Shown here one piece after another: positions 19,901 to 27,364 of a stretch of 64,000 bases of DNA (the first letter of the stretch is position 1; every line of letters starts with the position of its first letter). A model generated the notes under the pieces. It was not told where the DNA came from and did no database searches. It worked only from the letters and a program-made list of their open reading frames with translations. Source of the stretch: a virus. The stretch covers positions 1 through 64,000 of the IMG/VR virus record IMGVR_UViG_3300037963_005450, one strand, 5' to 3'. Both the position numbers and the translations under genes were made by a program.

Positions 19901-22900
19901 TCCATTTGATCTAAATCAGGCTTTATTAAATTTATTTCTGATTCAGGATTATAAAGAATTGCAAATTGATCTAAAATATCTTCTATTTGTTCCGCACCAA
20001 TCCAAGTTCCTTTAGCTTTTTGTTTTCTATTAGTATATACAGCTGCAATACTATATAAAATTTTATCTACATCCCTAGCAGGCATATAAATCTGCTGATA
20101 TTGAGTTTCTTCTTGCTTTGTAAATGGATTATATGCTTCATACTCAATAAAATCAATTGGTATTTGTGCTAAAGCAATATTTGCACCAGTCAATAATGTT
20201 TGTTTATCAGTAAATGCATTATTTTGTATAGTAGCATTTTTATATCTGCCCTCATCAATAGCTTTATATAAATCTGTTAATTCACTTCTATTTTTATTAC
20301 TAAATATGCTTTTAATCCATTCAACAAATCTGTTAAATAATGATTTAATTAAAGAATTAGTTTTAGTACTTTTTGGATTCTTTTTAAATTTTTGGAATTC
20401 ATCCGCCATATACTCTTCATAATATTCTTTCTTTAGTTGTTCTAAAGTCATTTCAGAATATATCTCTGATGAGTTTTTAAGTTTTTGTAACTCCTCATTA
20501 AATACTTTACCTTCTTTTCTTAGTTTTTCTCTAACCTCTTTGGCTGCCGCACTGTAATAAACTGCTTGTTCTTCAGGTGTAAGTAACATTCTAAATACAG
20601 CATGAAATGCTTCATGATATCTAGAAGGCATATTTTCTCCAGTAAATATTGTACCATTGATATCTATGCCTCCTGATATTTGCTTTAGGTTCATTACAAA
20701 TGCACCAACAGTATAACCATTTGTTATTATACGGTCCCTTAATGTATTAATATCCCCAATGGTTATAAACTCTGGTAAAACACTTTCAACCCAAGCTACA
20801 AACGTATCTAAGTTTTCAGGATTTTCTATCCTTTCATTTTTATCTATAACTTTTAATGCACCTTTTGCTAATTGACCATCTATTTTTTTCTTTTCTTTTT
20901 CAAGTTCAACTATTCTTTTATCTTTTCTGTTAAGTTTTATCCTTTCTTGATTCATTTTAACAGTATCTTCAGGATGCAATGCTTCAGCAGCTTCTCTATT
21001 TTCTTGCTTAATAACTTCTATTTCAGCTAAAACTTCTTTTCTTCTAGTTTTTAATTTATTATGTTTTTCTGCAGCTGTATTCATATTAACAGCTTTAGCA
21101 GCAAGTAATGGTTGATATCTTTTATCTAATACTTTAACTACTAAGGCTTCTCTACTAGATAATTTGTCTTGATTTTTATCTGCTATAATTTGTAATTGTT
21201 CATCACTAATATCTTCAAATCCTAATTGTCTGCTTTCATTAAAAGCTTCTTCACTAAGTTCATCAATTGTTTTTGTTTCATTTTCAATAACATCAGATTT
21301 TGTAACTTCATTTTCACTTTCATCAAGTTGAACTTGTGCACTATCTTCTTTAACTTTTATTGATTGAATTTCTGATGAATCTGTAACATCAACTAATAAT
21401 CCTACATCATATCTAATTCTAGAATCTATTTTTGAATTAAGCGTATTAAGAAATTCTTGAACATCTGTAATTTTTCTATCTACTGATTTACGGAAATTTT
21501 CTGTTGAAAAAATAGCACCGCCTGTAACTAATGTATCTAAAGCATTTTTTTGAGATTTTGATAATTCACTTTCTCTAGTAACAAGTTGACTAACAATTTC
21601 ACTAACAACCTCATTAAAGCTTGTAATATCAGGTTTCATTTCACTAATTCTATCCTGATCAATTTTTATAGTAAATGTTTTTTCTGAATTTCTTTGATTG
21701 TAAAATTCTAATTGAACATAACCATAAGAACTTACTTTCATACTTACAGTATATCCAGGTAAACTGTAGATGTAGAATTTTTTATTTAGTTCATTATTAT
21801 ATCCTTCAGGATAATTCTTAGTTTTTTTAGTATTATAAAACTCATCTTTTACTGTAACATCAGACCAAGGTTCACCTTCTTCTCTATTAACATTATTTTT
21901 AATAGTATCTGTAGCTCTTTCTTTAATATCTAGTAAAATATTATTTACTTCTTCTTCACTAAGTTTTTGAGATTGTAATTCAGCATAAGTATATACACCA
22001 TTTGGTAATTTAATTATAGCAACATATCTACCAGCGGCCATTGCATCTTTCATAAAATTACCCATGCCTACTTTAACATCATTATAAAGCTTGGTTAATT
22101 TTTTACCTTTTAAATTACTTATAGGATTTCCCGCAACTATATATACATTACCGTTATTATCTACTTTATATACAGTATCTGGATTATCTTTTTCTAACTG
22201 TTTTAAATCTTTTTGTGTATACTTAGTATCAACACGTTGATTGTCTAAAATTAAAACATTGCCATTATCATCAGCTGAATTATTAGTTAATTCAGACATT
22301 GGTGCTAACTCTGCTCCTTTAGGTACATATGCTAATCTACCAGGACTAGATTTTAAAATTACATCACCATCTAAATTAGACAACGGAATAGTTGTTTCTC
22401 CAGCTTCATATGCTTGTAATAATTGATTTAAAATATATTGTTGTTTAGCATAACCATCTTTAATATGCTTATCTAAATAAATAGGATTTCTATTATCAAA
22501 ATTATAAGAAGGTCTAAATATTTGTCTTATTTGAGCAGATGTCATATTAGGAACTTCAATTTCATTTCCAGAAGAATCTTTAAAAACTCTTTGTAATGCT
22601 GCTGGATAAAATGCTATAATGCCATCACTATTTAAATATTGCTCAGTATTATTTCCATCATTATCTATTAATTCAGAAAAAGCACCTGATTCTTTTAATA
22701 TATTTTCAATTTTTTGTTTTAATGCAGGATCTGTTGCTACTAATGCAATACTATATCTTTCACTACCAATTAATATTTGATTGTTTGGTTCATATTGTTT
22801 ACCATCTTTAGTTTTCTTAATACTAAATGGTTCTGGGTTATTTAAATTTTTATTTAATGTTATTTGAAATTCTAAACTATTTAACTCTTCATTAGTTAGA

Positions 22901-25900
22901 TTATTTAAAATATAATCCATTCTCATTTGAGCATCAGCTTTTGTTTCATTCATTCTTTTATTTTCCCAAGCATAAAAAGTTGTAAACTCATTTGGACTTA
23001 ACTTACTTGTATTAGTTATTACAGGATCATATATTTCATCTTTTAATTCAAACTGATTTTTAAATTGTCCAGTTAATAATTTAACTTGCTTTGGTTTTTT
23101 ATTACCAATTTCATCAAAAGCTACTAAAAATAATCTTCTTTTTCCTAACTCTGCTCCACGTCTTAATTTAGCTAATGTTGATATTATAACATAATCTTTT
23201 CCTTTAACTATACCTTGTTTAGCATTAGTCTTAGTTGCTGTAACTATTTTCCCGTAATGAAGACCTTCAACTTTATCAAAATCAAACAATGCATCATCAG
23301 GTAACTCTGATTCTATTTTTTTATATGCTTCTTTAGCTTCTTTAAGGCTGATATAGTTTTCCTTTATTGGAATTTTTTCAGTTCCTAAATCTGCATATGT
23401 TTCAGCTGTATTTAAACCATCTTCATCAAGAATAACATAATAAGTTATTGATTTATTATCTTCACTTTGCCCTGTTCTCTCTATAAGATATAATCCTGGA
23501 TTTTGATATCCTTTAACCGGTTTATCAGCTGGTTGTAATTTATCTTGAGGTATATTTTCAGGAATTGGTTCAGAAGAAAAATCTGAAAAAGACATTCCAT
23601 ATTTATTTACTATATCTGCAATAAGAGGATTTGTTTCATTAGTTGCTAACCATTGTTCAAAATTCAATGACTCACTTCCTTCAGGCACTGTTGCTAAATA
23701 CTCTTCATATTGTTCTTCAAGTCTTATAAAAGTTTTTATAATGTTTTGACCTTCTTGACTCTTTTTATAACCTGCTTCTGTTAATGGTTGTTTATTACCA
23801 CTAATTATAGTTTTACTAATATAGCTTCTATGTTTCTTTTTAAGTACTTTGTTTGCTTCATCTTTTAAAATCTCAACTTTTCTTTTTGGTTTTTTAACAG
23901 TTTCATCATCAGTTGTTTCTGTTTCTTCTTCAGTTAAATCTGAAACATCAAACTCATCTCCAACAGAATAATCTGCAGTAGCTTCTGATTCAGTTTTTCC
24001 TTGAGCTCTGTTATATTGACCAACAAGCCTAACAATTTCATTATAGAGAAGAGGGCTACCTTCTTTATTAATATTACCTGTTTCTGTAAATAAATATTTT
24101 AAAGTACCATCTTCAGTTGTTTCTAAAAATATACTTGCATCACTATTTTTAAAAAAGAAATCAATAGCTTCTGGAGTAGCAACTACACTATCACCTTCTT
24201 CTAAATTTTCAAAAGCTTTTAATAAAGCAACACCTTCTTGTTGAGCTACATATTTTTTAATTCTATCTCTTGTTTCTGCTTTAGCGTTTTTAAATCTTTT
24301 TTCTAAAACTTCAAATGTTAAATCAACAATTTTTTCAAATTCATTTTTATCACTTAAAAAACGTGCAGATCTTGCATATTTTCCAGAATCATCTTTTAAA
24401 TTAGTTCTATCAACTAATAATTGAACCGCATCTTTAACTTCACTCCATTTTATTTGATCACCTTTTTGTTCTGCTAAAAACTCTAAATATTTTACAATTG
24501 ATTTTTCTAAAACATTTATTTTCTTTTTACTAAAATGACCTTTTCTTTCACCGGTTTTGTTATAATTTTTTTCATTTGATAAAACCTTATGTATATTTTC
24601 TATCAAACGTAATTTATCTGTTTTGCTTTTTAATAGTTTTTTCTCAGTCTCTGTTTTTGCATCAGTTAATTTAATATCTTCTTTTAATAAATTCATTTCC
24701 CTATCTAAAGTTTTTAAATCAGATAGTGTAACTAAATCATTTGCTGCTATTTTACTAAGCACTGGATGAGATTCTAACATCTTATCAATTTCTTGAACTC
24801 TTTCTTCAGCTCTTTGAAATTTGTTATTAGTAAATAATTTTAAATATCTAACATGCTCATATGCTCTTTCTCTTAATAATTCTCGTCTCCACTCTTTAGA
24901 ACCATGTTCATATAAAGATCTATCATAAGGGTTTTTATTATCCCTCATATCTTTTTTAATTGCTTTGTCATGAATGTCTATTTGATCAATCATGTCTTGC
25001 ATTCTCTCTCTAAACTTTCCGTTTTTAATATCAGTTTTATGAGCTGGAAAAGCTTCCATCAACATTTTATCATCAAGATTTATATAATCTCTTAATTGAT
25101 CTTGGAAATACCCTTTCATTTTGTATTCTCCAATCACAGAATAAATAGCTCTATATTTTAAATCATCTTTAGCATTATAAAATCCATATACATCTCCTTT
25201 ATACGCAGAATCCATCATGTCTTCAGTAGCTTGTTTTTGAGCCACAAACATCATTCTTTCTATATCCATGTATTTGTCTGGATTTGACATTTGTTCATTA
25301 TGAACTTTATTTAAATTTGATACAGCTAAATCAATATAATCTTCTTTATTTTTTTGATACTCCGCCCATTTTTCTTTTTGAAATTTCATTTGATATAATG
25401 CAGGCATTCCGTCAAACAATAATTTTTGTGGTCCTTGTATCATACCTCCCATTAAAAACCCAGACATAAATACTTCACCACCTTCTTTGCTCCATTGACT
25501 TTGAATTCCTTCTCCCATTGCTGCTAAAACCGCATCTTGTCCAGCATAAGATGGATCATCAAATATTTTTCCATAGTAATCTTTTACACCATGAGAAACT
25601 GCTTCTTGATAAAGTTCTTGAACACCTTCTCCTAAATTTGCTGAAAAATATCTTAAAGATCCTGCAGCTCCTCTTTTAACAGAACCTTTTATAGTCCACT
25701 GCTTCATCATTTCTTTACTAGGTAACCAACCGCCTAAAGGACCTTTTGCCATTTTTTTCCAAATGTTTTTTTGTGGAGCACCGCCTTTCATTGCTGCTTG
25801 ACGCATAACTCTTCTTTGAAAACCACTTAGTGATTCATCCATTAATCTACTAATAGGTTTAAATCCAGTTAATGCACCAGTTAAAACAAGTCTATTTGTT

Positions 25901-27354
25901 AAAAATATAAATGGAGCATTCCATAAAGCTGTAGTAGCTGCAGCATCAGTGGCATTTTTAACTATTTCATCCATATCTGAACTAGTCATTTGTTTACCCT
26001 TATTTTCTGGTTTTGCATACCATTGTTGTATACCTGTCTGAATTCTTTCATTATAAACTAAACCACCTTCTAATTTAGCTTCTGAAACAGCAAGATTTAC
26101 TGCTCTAAGATCTCTATAAAATGCACCAGCTGTTCTTGATACCTTTGCTAGATTGGTCATATTTTCAGCAGCTTTTCCAGTTGTCCTCCAATATTTCATT
26201 GCATATAAAGTATTGGGTGTTAACAATTTACCCGTAAATTTACCCGTTCCTTTTACAATCCCTTTAGAAACATTATAAATTCCTTTAGCAACATTGGCAG
26301 CTCTCATTTCATTTAACATTGCTTTTGTTCTACCAACCATTTTAGTAAAACCAGTAGCTAATCTTGTTATTCTACCCGCATTTCTTACAGTTGCCCCTAC
26401 AGCTAATGCGTCTGATGCTGGATTTAAACCACCTTGCAAAGCTGCAGCTCCCCATAATACAAGTTCTTCAAGAGCTATTTCTGAAATTATACCCGTTGTA
26501 TAACCCAAATTTAATGCAAGATTGCTCATAAAAGGACTAACACCAGATTTAGTACTCATACCAATCCTCATTGCATCTTCCATTTCTTGTGCACTTTCTA
26601 TATCAGGTGCTGTAAAGTATGGATCATCATCAAATAAATCTCCTATTGATCTCCATATAGATGAAAATCCTGTTGCAAATTGACTTCCAAAATGAGGAAT
26701 CATTCTTGCCCAATCATCCCAATTACTAGAATTAGCATTATAATAAGATTCATTATCTACATATGGATTAAAACCTAATTCATGAAATTTATTATGCTCA
26801 TAATATCTTTGAAGATTGCTAGATCTAATGCCAAATTGCATAGGATCTCCTTCATATTTTGTTTGTTTATTGGCAGGATCAAGTGTAAAATTTCCTAAAT
26901 CTTGCAGTGCTTGATCTTCAGCAGACATTCCAACAGGATTATAATCTACACCTGAAGGTCCTGGTCTTAAACCTAATGTATTGCTTACTCCACCAATAGA
27001 ATATCTATTAATATTTGGAGCATTTGCTTCAATCATATTAGCTGTTTCTACATCTACAGCAGTTGTCCAACCTTCATGAATATCTGGTGCTAAATATTCT
27101 TGAATTGGTTTATAATCAAACTCTTGCCTCATTTCATAGCCTGTAGGAAAATTAAGACTATCTCCTGCAATTTGTTCAGTAAATGTTGGATTTACTGGTG
27201 TTGGATTAATAGGTGCTGCCGGCAAACCATAATTAAAATTTTCATCCGTTGTTGAATTTGGATTATTTATGGTTTCATCTACCGTTGGATCCGGAATATT
27301 TGGATCTGGTATGATTGGATCTAAATTATACATATTTTGATCAAAATCTGCCAT
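10966..27354 (-). CDS. Giant virion RNA polymerase polyprotein with zincin-like and ADP-ribosyltransferase-like domains (5462 aa)
   Basis: A single uninterrupted frame of 16.4 kb. The catalytic DFDID of crAss-like vRNAPs (QDE-1-like double-psi beta-barrel polymerases) is at D4199, D4201 and D4203, in the expected context GVRIPSQDM...VSGADFDID. Other regions: Pro/Asn-rich N-terminus with a cargo-type signature (FHELGFNPYVDN, about 190); hydrophobic helical region (about 280-700); coiled coils (about 700-1050); acidic linker (near 1160); zincin motif HEAFH (H2247, E2248, H2251) with a candidate third ligand in EEYMADEF (2313-2320); ADP-ribosyltransferase-like region with FHGS (H3283), GLFFS (3311-3315), NIKNP (3340-3344) and FKPSQVHLLG (3402-3411); polymerase about 3500-4900; acidic C-terminal tail. 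I see only one cysteine, C5459. By analogy the protein is packaged, ejected, and transcribes early genes. Domain borders are approximate. Confidence 0.92.
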   Translation of the reverse strand: MADFDQNMYNLDPIIPDPNIPDPTVDETINNPNSTTDENFNYGLPAAPINPTPVNPTFTEQIAGDSLNFPTGYEMRQEFDYKPIQEYLAPDIHEGWTTAVDVETANMIEANAPNINRYSIGGVSNTLGLRPGPSGVDYNPVGMSAEDQALQDLGNFTLDPANKQTKYEGDPMQFGIRSSNLQRYYEHNKFHELGFNPYVDNESYYNANSSNWDDWARMIPHFGSQFATGFSSIWRSIGDLFDDDPYFTAPDIESAQEMEDAMRIGMSTKSGVSPFMSNLALNLGYTTGIISEIALEELVLWGAAALQGGLNPASDALAVGATVRNAGRITRLATGFTKMVGRTKAMLNEMRAANVAKGIYNVSKGIVKGTGKFTGKLLTPNTLYAMKYWRTTGKAAENMTNLAKVSRTAGAFYRDLRAVNLAVSEAKLEGGLVYNERIQTGIQQWYAKPENKGKQMTSSDMDEIVKNATDAAATTALWNAPFIFLTNRLVLTGALTGFKPISRLMDESLSGFQRRVMRQAAMKGGAPQKNIWKKMAKGPLGGWLPSKEMMKQWTIKGSVKRGAAGSLRYFSANLGEGVQELYQEAVSHGVKDYYGKIFDDPSYAGQDAVLAAMGEGIQSQWSKEGGEVFMSGFLMGGMIQGPQKLLFDGMPALYQMKFQKEKWAEYQKNKEDYIDLAVSNLNKVHNEQMSNPDKYMDIERMMFVAQKQATEDMMDSAYKGDVYGFYNAKDDLKYRAIYSVIGEYKMKGYFQDQLRDYINLDDKMLMEAFPAHKTDIKNGKFRERMQDMIDQIDIHDKAIKKDMRDNKNPYDRSLYEHGSKEWRRELLRERAYEHVRYLKLFTNNKFQRAEERVQEIDKMLESHPVLSKIAANDLVTLSDLKTLDREMNLLKEDIKLTDAKTETEKKLLKSKTDKLRLIENIHKVLSNEKNYNKTGERKGHFSKKKINVLEKSIVKYLEFLAEQKGDQIKWSEVKDAVQLLVDRTNLKDDSGKYARSARFLSDKNEFEKIVDLTFEVLEKRFKNAKAETRDRIKKYVAQQEGVALLKAFENLEEGDSVVATPEAIDFFFKNSDASIFLETTEDGTLKYLFTETGNINKEGSPLLYNEIVRLVGQYNRAQGKTESEATADYSVGDEFDVSDLTEEETETTDDETVKKPKRKVEILKDEANKVLKKKHRSYISKTIISGNKQPLTEAGYKKSQEGQNIIKTFIRLEEQYEEYLATVPEGSESLNFEQWLATNETNPLIADIVNKYGMSFSDFSSEPIPENIPQDKLQPADKPVKGYQNPGLYLIERTGQSEDNKSITYYVILDEDGLNTAETYADLGTEKIPIKENYISLKEAKEAYKKIESELPDDALFDFDKVEGLHYGKIVTATKTNAKQGIVKGKDYVIISTLAKLRRGAELGKRRLFLVAFDEIGNKKPKQVKLLTGQFKNQFELKDEIYDPVITNTSKLSPNEFTTFYAWENKRMNETKADAQMRMDYILNNLTNEELNSLEFQITLNKNLNNPEPFSIKKTKDGKQYEPNNQILIGSERYSIALVATDPALKQKIENILKESGAFSELIDNDGNNTEQYLNSDGIIAFYPAALQRVFKDSSGNEIEVPNMTSAQIRQIFRPSYNFDNRNPIYLDKHIKDGYAKQQYILNQLLQAYEAGETTIPLSNLDGDVILKSSPGRLAYVPKGAELAPMSELTNNSADDNGNVLILDNQRVDTKYTQKDLKQLEKDNPDTVYKVDNNGNVYIVAGNPISNLKGKKLTKLYNDVKVGMGNFMKDAMAAGRYVAIIKLPNGVYTYAELQSQKLSEEEVNNILLDIKERATDTIKNNVNREEGEPWSDVTVKDEFYNTKKTKNYPEGYNNELNKKFYIYSLPGYTVSMKVSSYGYVQLEFYNQRNSEKTFTIKIDQDRISEMKPDITSFNEVVSEIVSQLVTRESELSKSQKNALDTLVTGGAIFSTENFRKSVDRKITDVQEFLNTLNSKIDSRIRYDVGLLVDVTDSSEIQSIKVKEDSAQVQLDESENEVTKSDVIENETKTIDELSEEAFNESRQLGFEDISDEQLQIIADKNQDKLSSREALVVKVLDKRYQPLLAAKAVNMNTAAEKHNKLKTRRKEVLAEIEVIKQENREAAEALHPEDTVKMNQERIKLNRKDKRIVELEKEKKKIDGQLAKGALKVIDKNERIENPENLDTFVAWVESVLPEFITIGDINTLRDRIITNGYTVGAFVMNLKQISGGIDINGTIFTGENMPSRYHEAFHAVFRMLLTPEEQAVYYSAAAKEVREKLRKEGKVFNEELQKLKNSSEIYSEMTLEQLKKEYYEEYMADEFQKFKKNPKSTKTNSLIKSLFNRFVEWIKSIFSNKNRSELTDLYKAIDEGRYKNATIQNNAFTDKQTLLTGANIALAQIPIDFIEYEAYNPFTKQEETQYQQIYMPARDVDKILYSIAAVYTNRKQKAKGTWIGAEQIEDILDQFAILYNPESEINLIKPDLDQMEDQLRLYSDAFENPITRMEIRLAVEKILGFADLQINEKEEILEEEEDEKGLRDTSQWDKDASMIGGFSSLSSGIRQFILTTAVQSTDSFGNTELPSGEKLIVPVNVMEAYNLLLKASANRKSSTEILKALNGFTLNGNYEGAAVVDRIFTEIGLSREDVAAGNFENIKNPYFYNSVMKAFDQVRLDYIFVHRDQEGNVLLYDAASRDDAKSQFNHWNDAYDMQFDKLRFDSQLREEIIDELREFQSEYFTESISSLNEKEYEQMIQDSKKYANLIQDKLGISLSPVYLQYSVLQNVLTKDINQQALLDVYDAEALEFEDLNQMMLHLNLNRNFFVDEADEGIRGRIEKLARGNAIFDERIGASVFRNPNGDLVYAHQLPTMHTVKINQLNDINKLENLKDVAYLEKNALLNDPYFYQLATENRLQVIRVAGSKEGGNVDEDTLVETSGIANDIEGSTYGESTPKEFITDLINVYTYFYNTKRKEIDGVSIGEDIPRAIAPSLIRVIEASNQGDFIGLPVIKTVTKNNDGETALTEETIQKFVTELQNEYDRIRRESNEDTKTTDLIDGYNARLAGNDLVPDDTGRAYKLTNTGNLVTPKTERSIDRSKAVDRMYASEGQTELLFDEANPTNLIIRTPATSIKLGIRPGETATVEITKKGKKAADNVTEEFTLRSRGKITVDSSNIDSLIKAFGSSVVTTKKEGWPELRIGDKVWWVENFQILQFLRGKKAMVAYDIAKGEVESLAVEEVVEEGVVSPIKGINDVFELHPELSNIGSKQDYINYLTTIFPDSQLKDILFHGSNKRIEEVKEFQDVEREEQMDYPIEDGLFFSREKEYSGNSHPAEEYGKVITAAIVNIKNPEKGYETDAFRGRRRNKKSDAIFGTYVRTQKEDTEKQKARAKQRLEAFKPENHNIVVVFKPSQVHLLGNEKDLEMFKEFVESGSEVFEKTKLTETEIFNGLKAKLEAAAVEGKTFAQAINDIEGLNEDVLKSLIEERLIQEFEDFRITLDEIRATGSISSKITEGFKNENGKVGPQENDAMEALNLKPDDAEFNLMQVFFNDWLNSKSFNDLILGDQAMSLKDAVDKIKRAKAQNAAGYSAQTDIFDPSIDILHPVENISLFTITDPKYQQLFDFGANRQGDKADAQMWMTIKAFQYMWFGFGKLNAKQQEIIEKLKRGEKLTSEDVFGNPETGVSGLKSFNAFINSKKLVYADGDTFLKMSAFVLTKELTSRKNSKGEWIAKENRKELHNLRVNLEQFETREWEENGNGTLAIAAPMSASKMRKGRVLNEGKLFNEELPLNLNQSTTLSAEWMRLQMINPSNKVIITDPTQMKSIITSEQKDDTAVIINGKETDLGTIRKAYQKSTSNRGQLKFVNQRNLLLDFNIETAMRELETSKINNQFTVDLYSFLEYAIDGLEASQTSASIIEYFRQDTSGESRNLNNPITISKFEQLFLSYFGKQVFREKIPGHKVSLLSGKGFKVYRKVLSVDENGQPLRSEIIRDDQWEAMNENERPTLFRTEFDDVQNKTFVGLEQALKDNIKGGVVVLDELRFNAVEFDENGKETGQRYAEFIMPPHFKSIMDKVIATGGETITVSEIEKKWKTWANTKSFSPKANDFIVRSEIEGFDANRSKKEYAAAFGYATTTNQKGNTVFLPKNGKGMVTIPAALAKAFGVRIPSQDMHSSINLKLVDFMPAFYGSTAVFPDQLIEVSGADFDIDALYMQVKEFYEENGEFKAYGDATTKIGKYREYIDYQMKDAYATNSSLNAARKKYLAKGVNMATSLTDKQKAKAKEAGLSDDVIGALMILGLPITQKQYETYKEERTYTVGKGKTKMTFQTEPYAAPMNNDILDQKFALLGNEAMTQTVGGRQVPVAYESAVIDPLITEWKWIEENLPELAELVQEDDVDVDNLNGKLKAWTNNKEGARSIGAAVLPNVIVNLLAEANVKYRSIKVNNRETYPQIKYNGVTFRDFNTQFEIDLETGKQNPKGERTQFIISALITAMTDNAKERLAAKLGLNKDALATVVNLTALGVPIRTSILLINNPLIKNFYWENANRESKTEAGIYAMVKAHIRDMETSYANIYDKNLSQDAKVEVTNESLMEAIKEMKSFNRDERKYGTLFTAKNAEERRYSKSMFHRDYAILKQWQNAHRLKKFTGEMQSMVNLAKTLGQNFRDVTERNMSIDNLGLFYEGPYSSLTMSNITKEGIELPLEEGWRKIFKGDDSTFHGNNVNMDRQLQELLPKIFLSKTKKFTDILNTTMANLNPRVVNDIWKGADIHNRVSTDLLAYVTMKAYIQGLRKAGKPISLSSLNNGLIYKENDSAVQIDDVIIKLRKIYEGKENYFLNRFIFNDSAFRSTNKTGVSQIKSTTWTKVSPAQVEKIQNSFADIFSNPETRADAIHIAHYVMVKDGLQFKSGSILSALAPFIYDLYIDYVDIAHEAFQTKEDDKAFADIFGMSHAEMVKDFVYGYLNANPINWMLPTMGNVKRRGRNIQIYAPDSNKFKTASFAIDSVQQDTENIYIYPESEGYAGNARIQDLENAFGIQFKIDGGSTESSYYTNNDEADFKVLIDSQIKRIKDDGRPIVLPRYFISKAEKSNVYKYGPKIFNYLKQRMKDEFDYNISTNQIESEGTISKKAAANQPALILETEEGTGLIIDLYNGVLGRPNDNQSKNELNERHYQNPSQKANKQISRNLSILEASHGFNSVRKDTKFGVRTELIFPAEIRIKQMESIQNEFGRLTQIPTYRTFKLNKAWSGSNTGSNEIITANQPLTTGSRAEYIETEPVGSNQATPIAFSFDGIVPTYKDVRRGVIAREDGSLEDNSDIGMAEGTFDSNRFKTEEEIAKELAVQNNNVKANENEVIVGTKNISEYTDAPAVEEETPSIPADENIGDDVEGGIGINEILNFANENEESFTEIEDFFDEIDDMPKAESEAMYKNLKDFAKISDYQSAVEVFQESDFETQDEFLDYLKKCSKG

Positions 27355-27364
27355 GTTATATGTT

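Noticed and set aside
11000-27300. Many plus-strand frames of 60-110 codons opposite the giant gene (such as 13979-14311 and 17131-17412)
   Set aside because: They lie antisense to a real gene, have Phe/Leu/Ser-rich shadow composition, and no upstream signals.
10966-27354. Intein or intron inside the giant polymerase frame
   Set aside because: No splice-type Cys/Ser start with His-Asn end or homing-endonuclease motif is visible, and cysteine is almost absent from the protein. The extra length is explained by fused domains.
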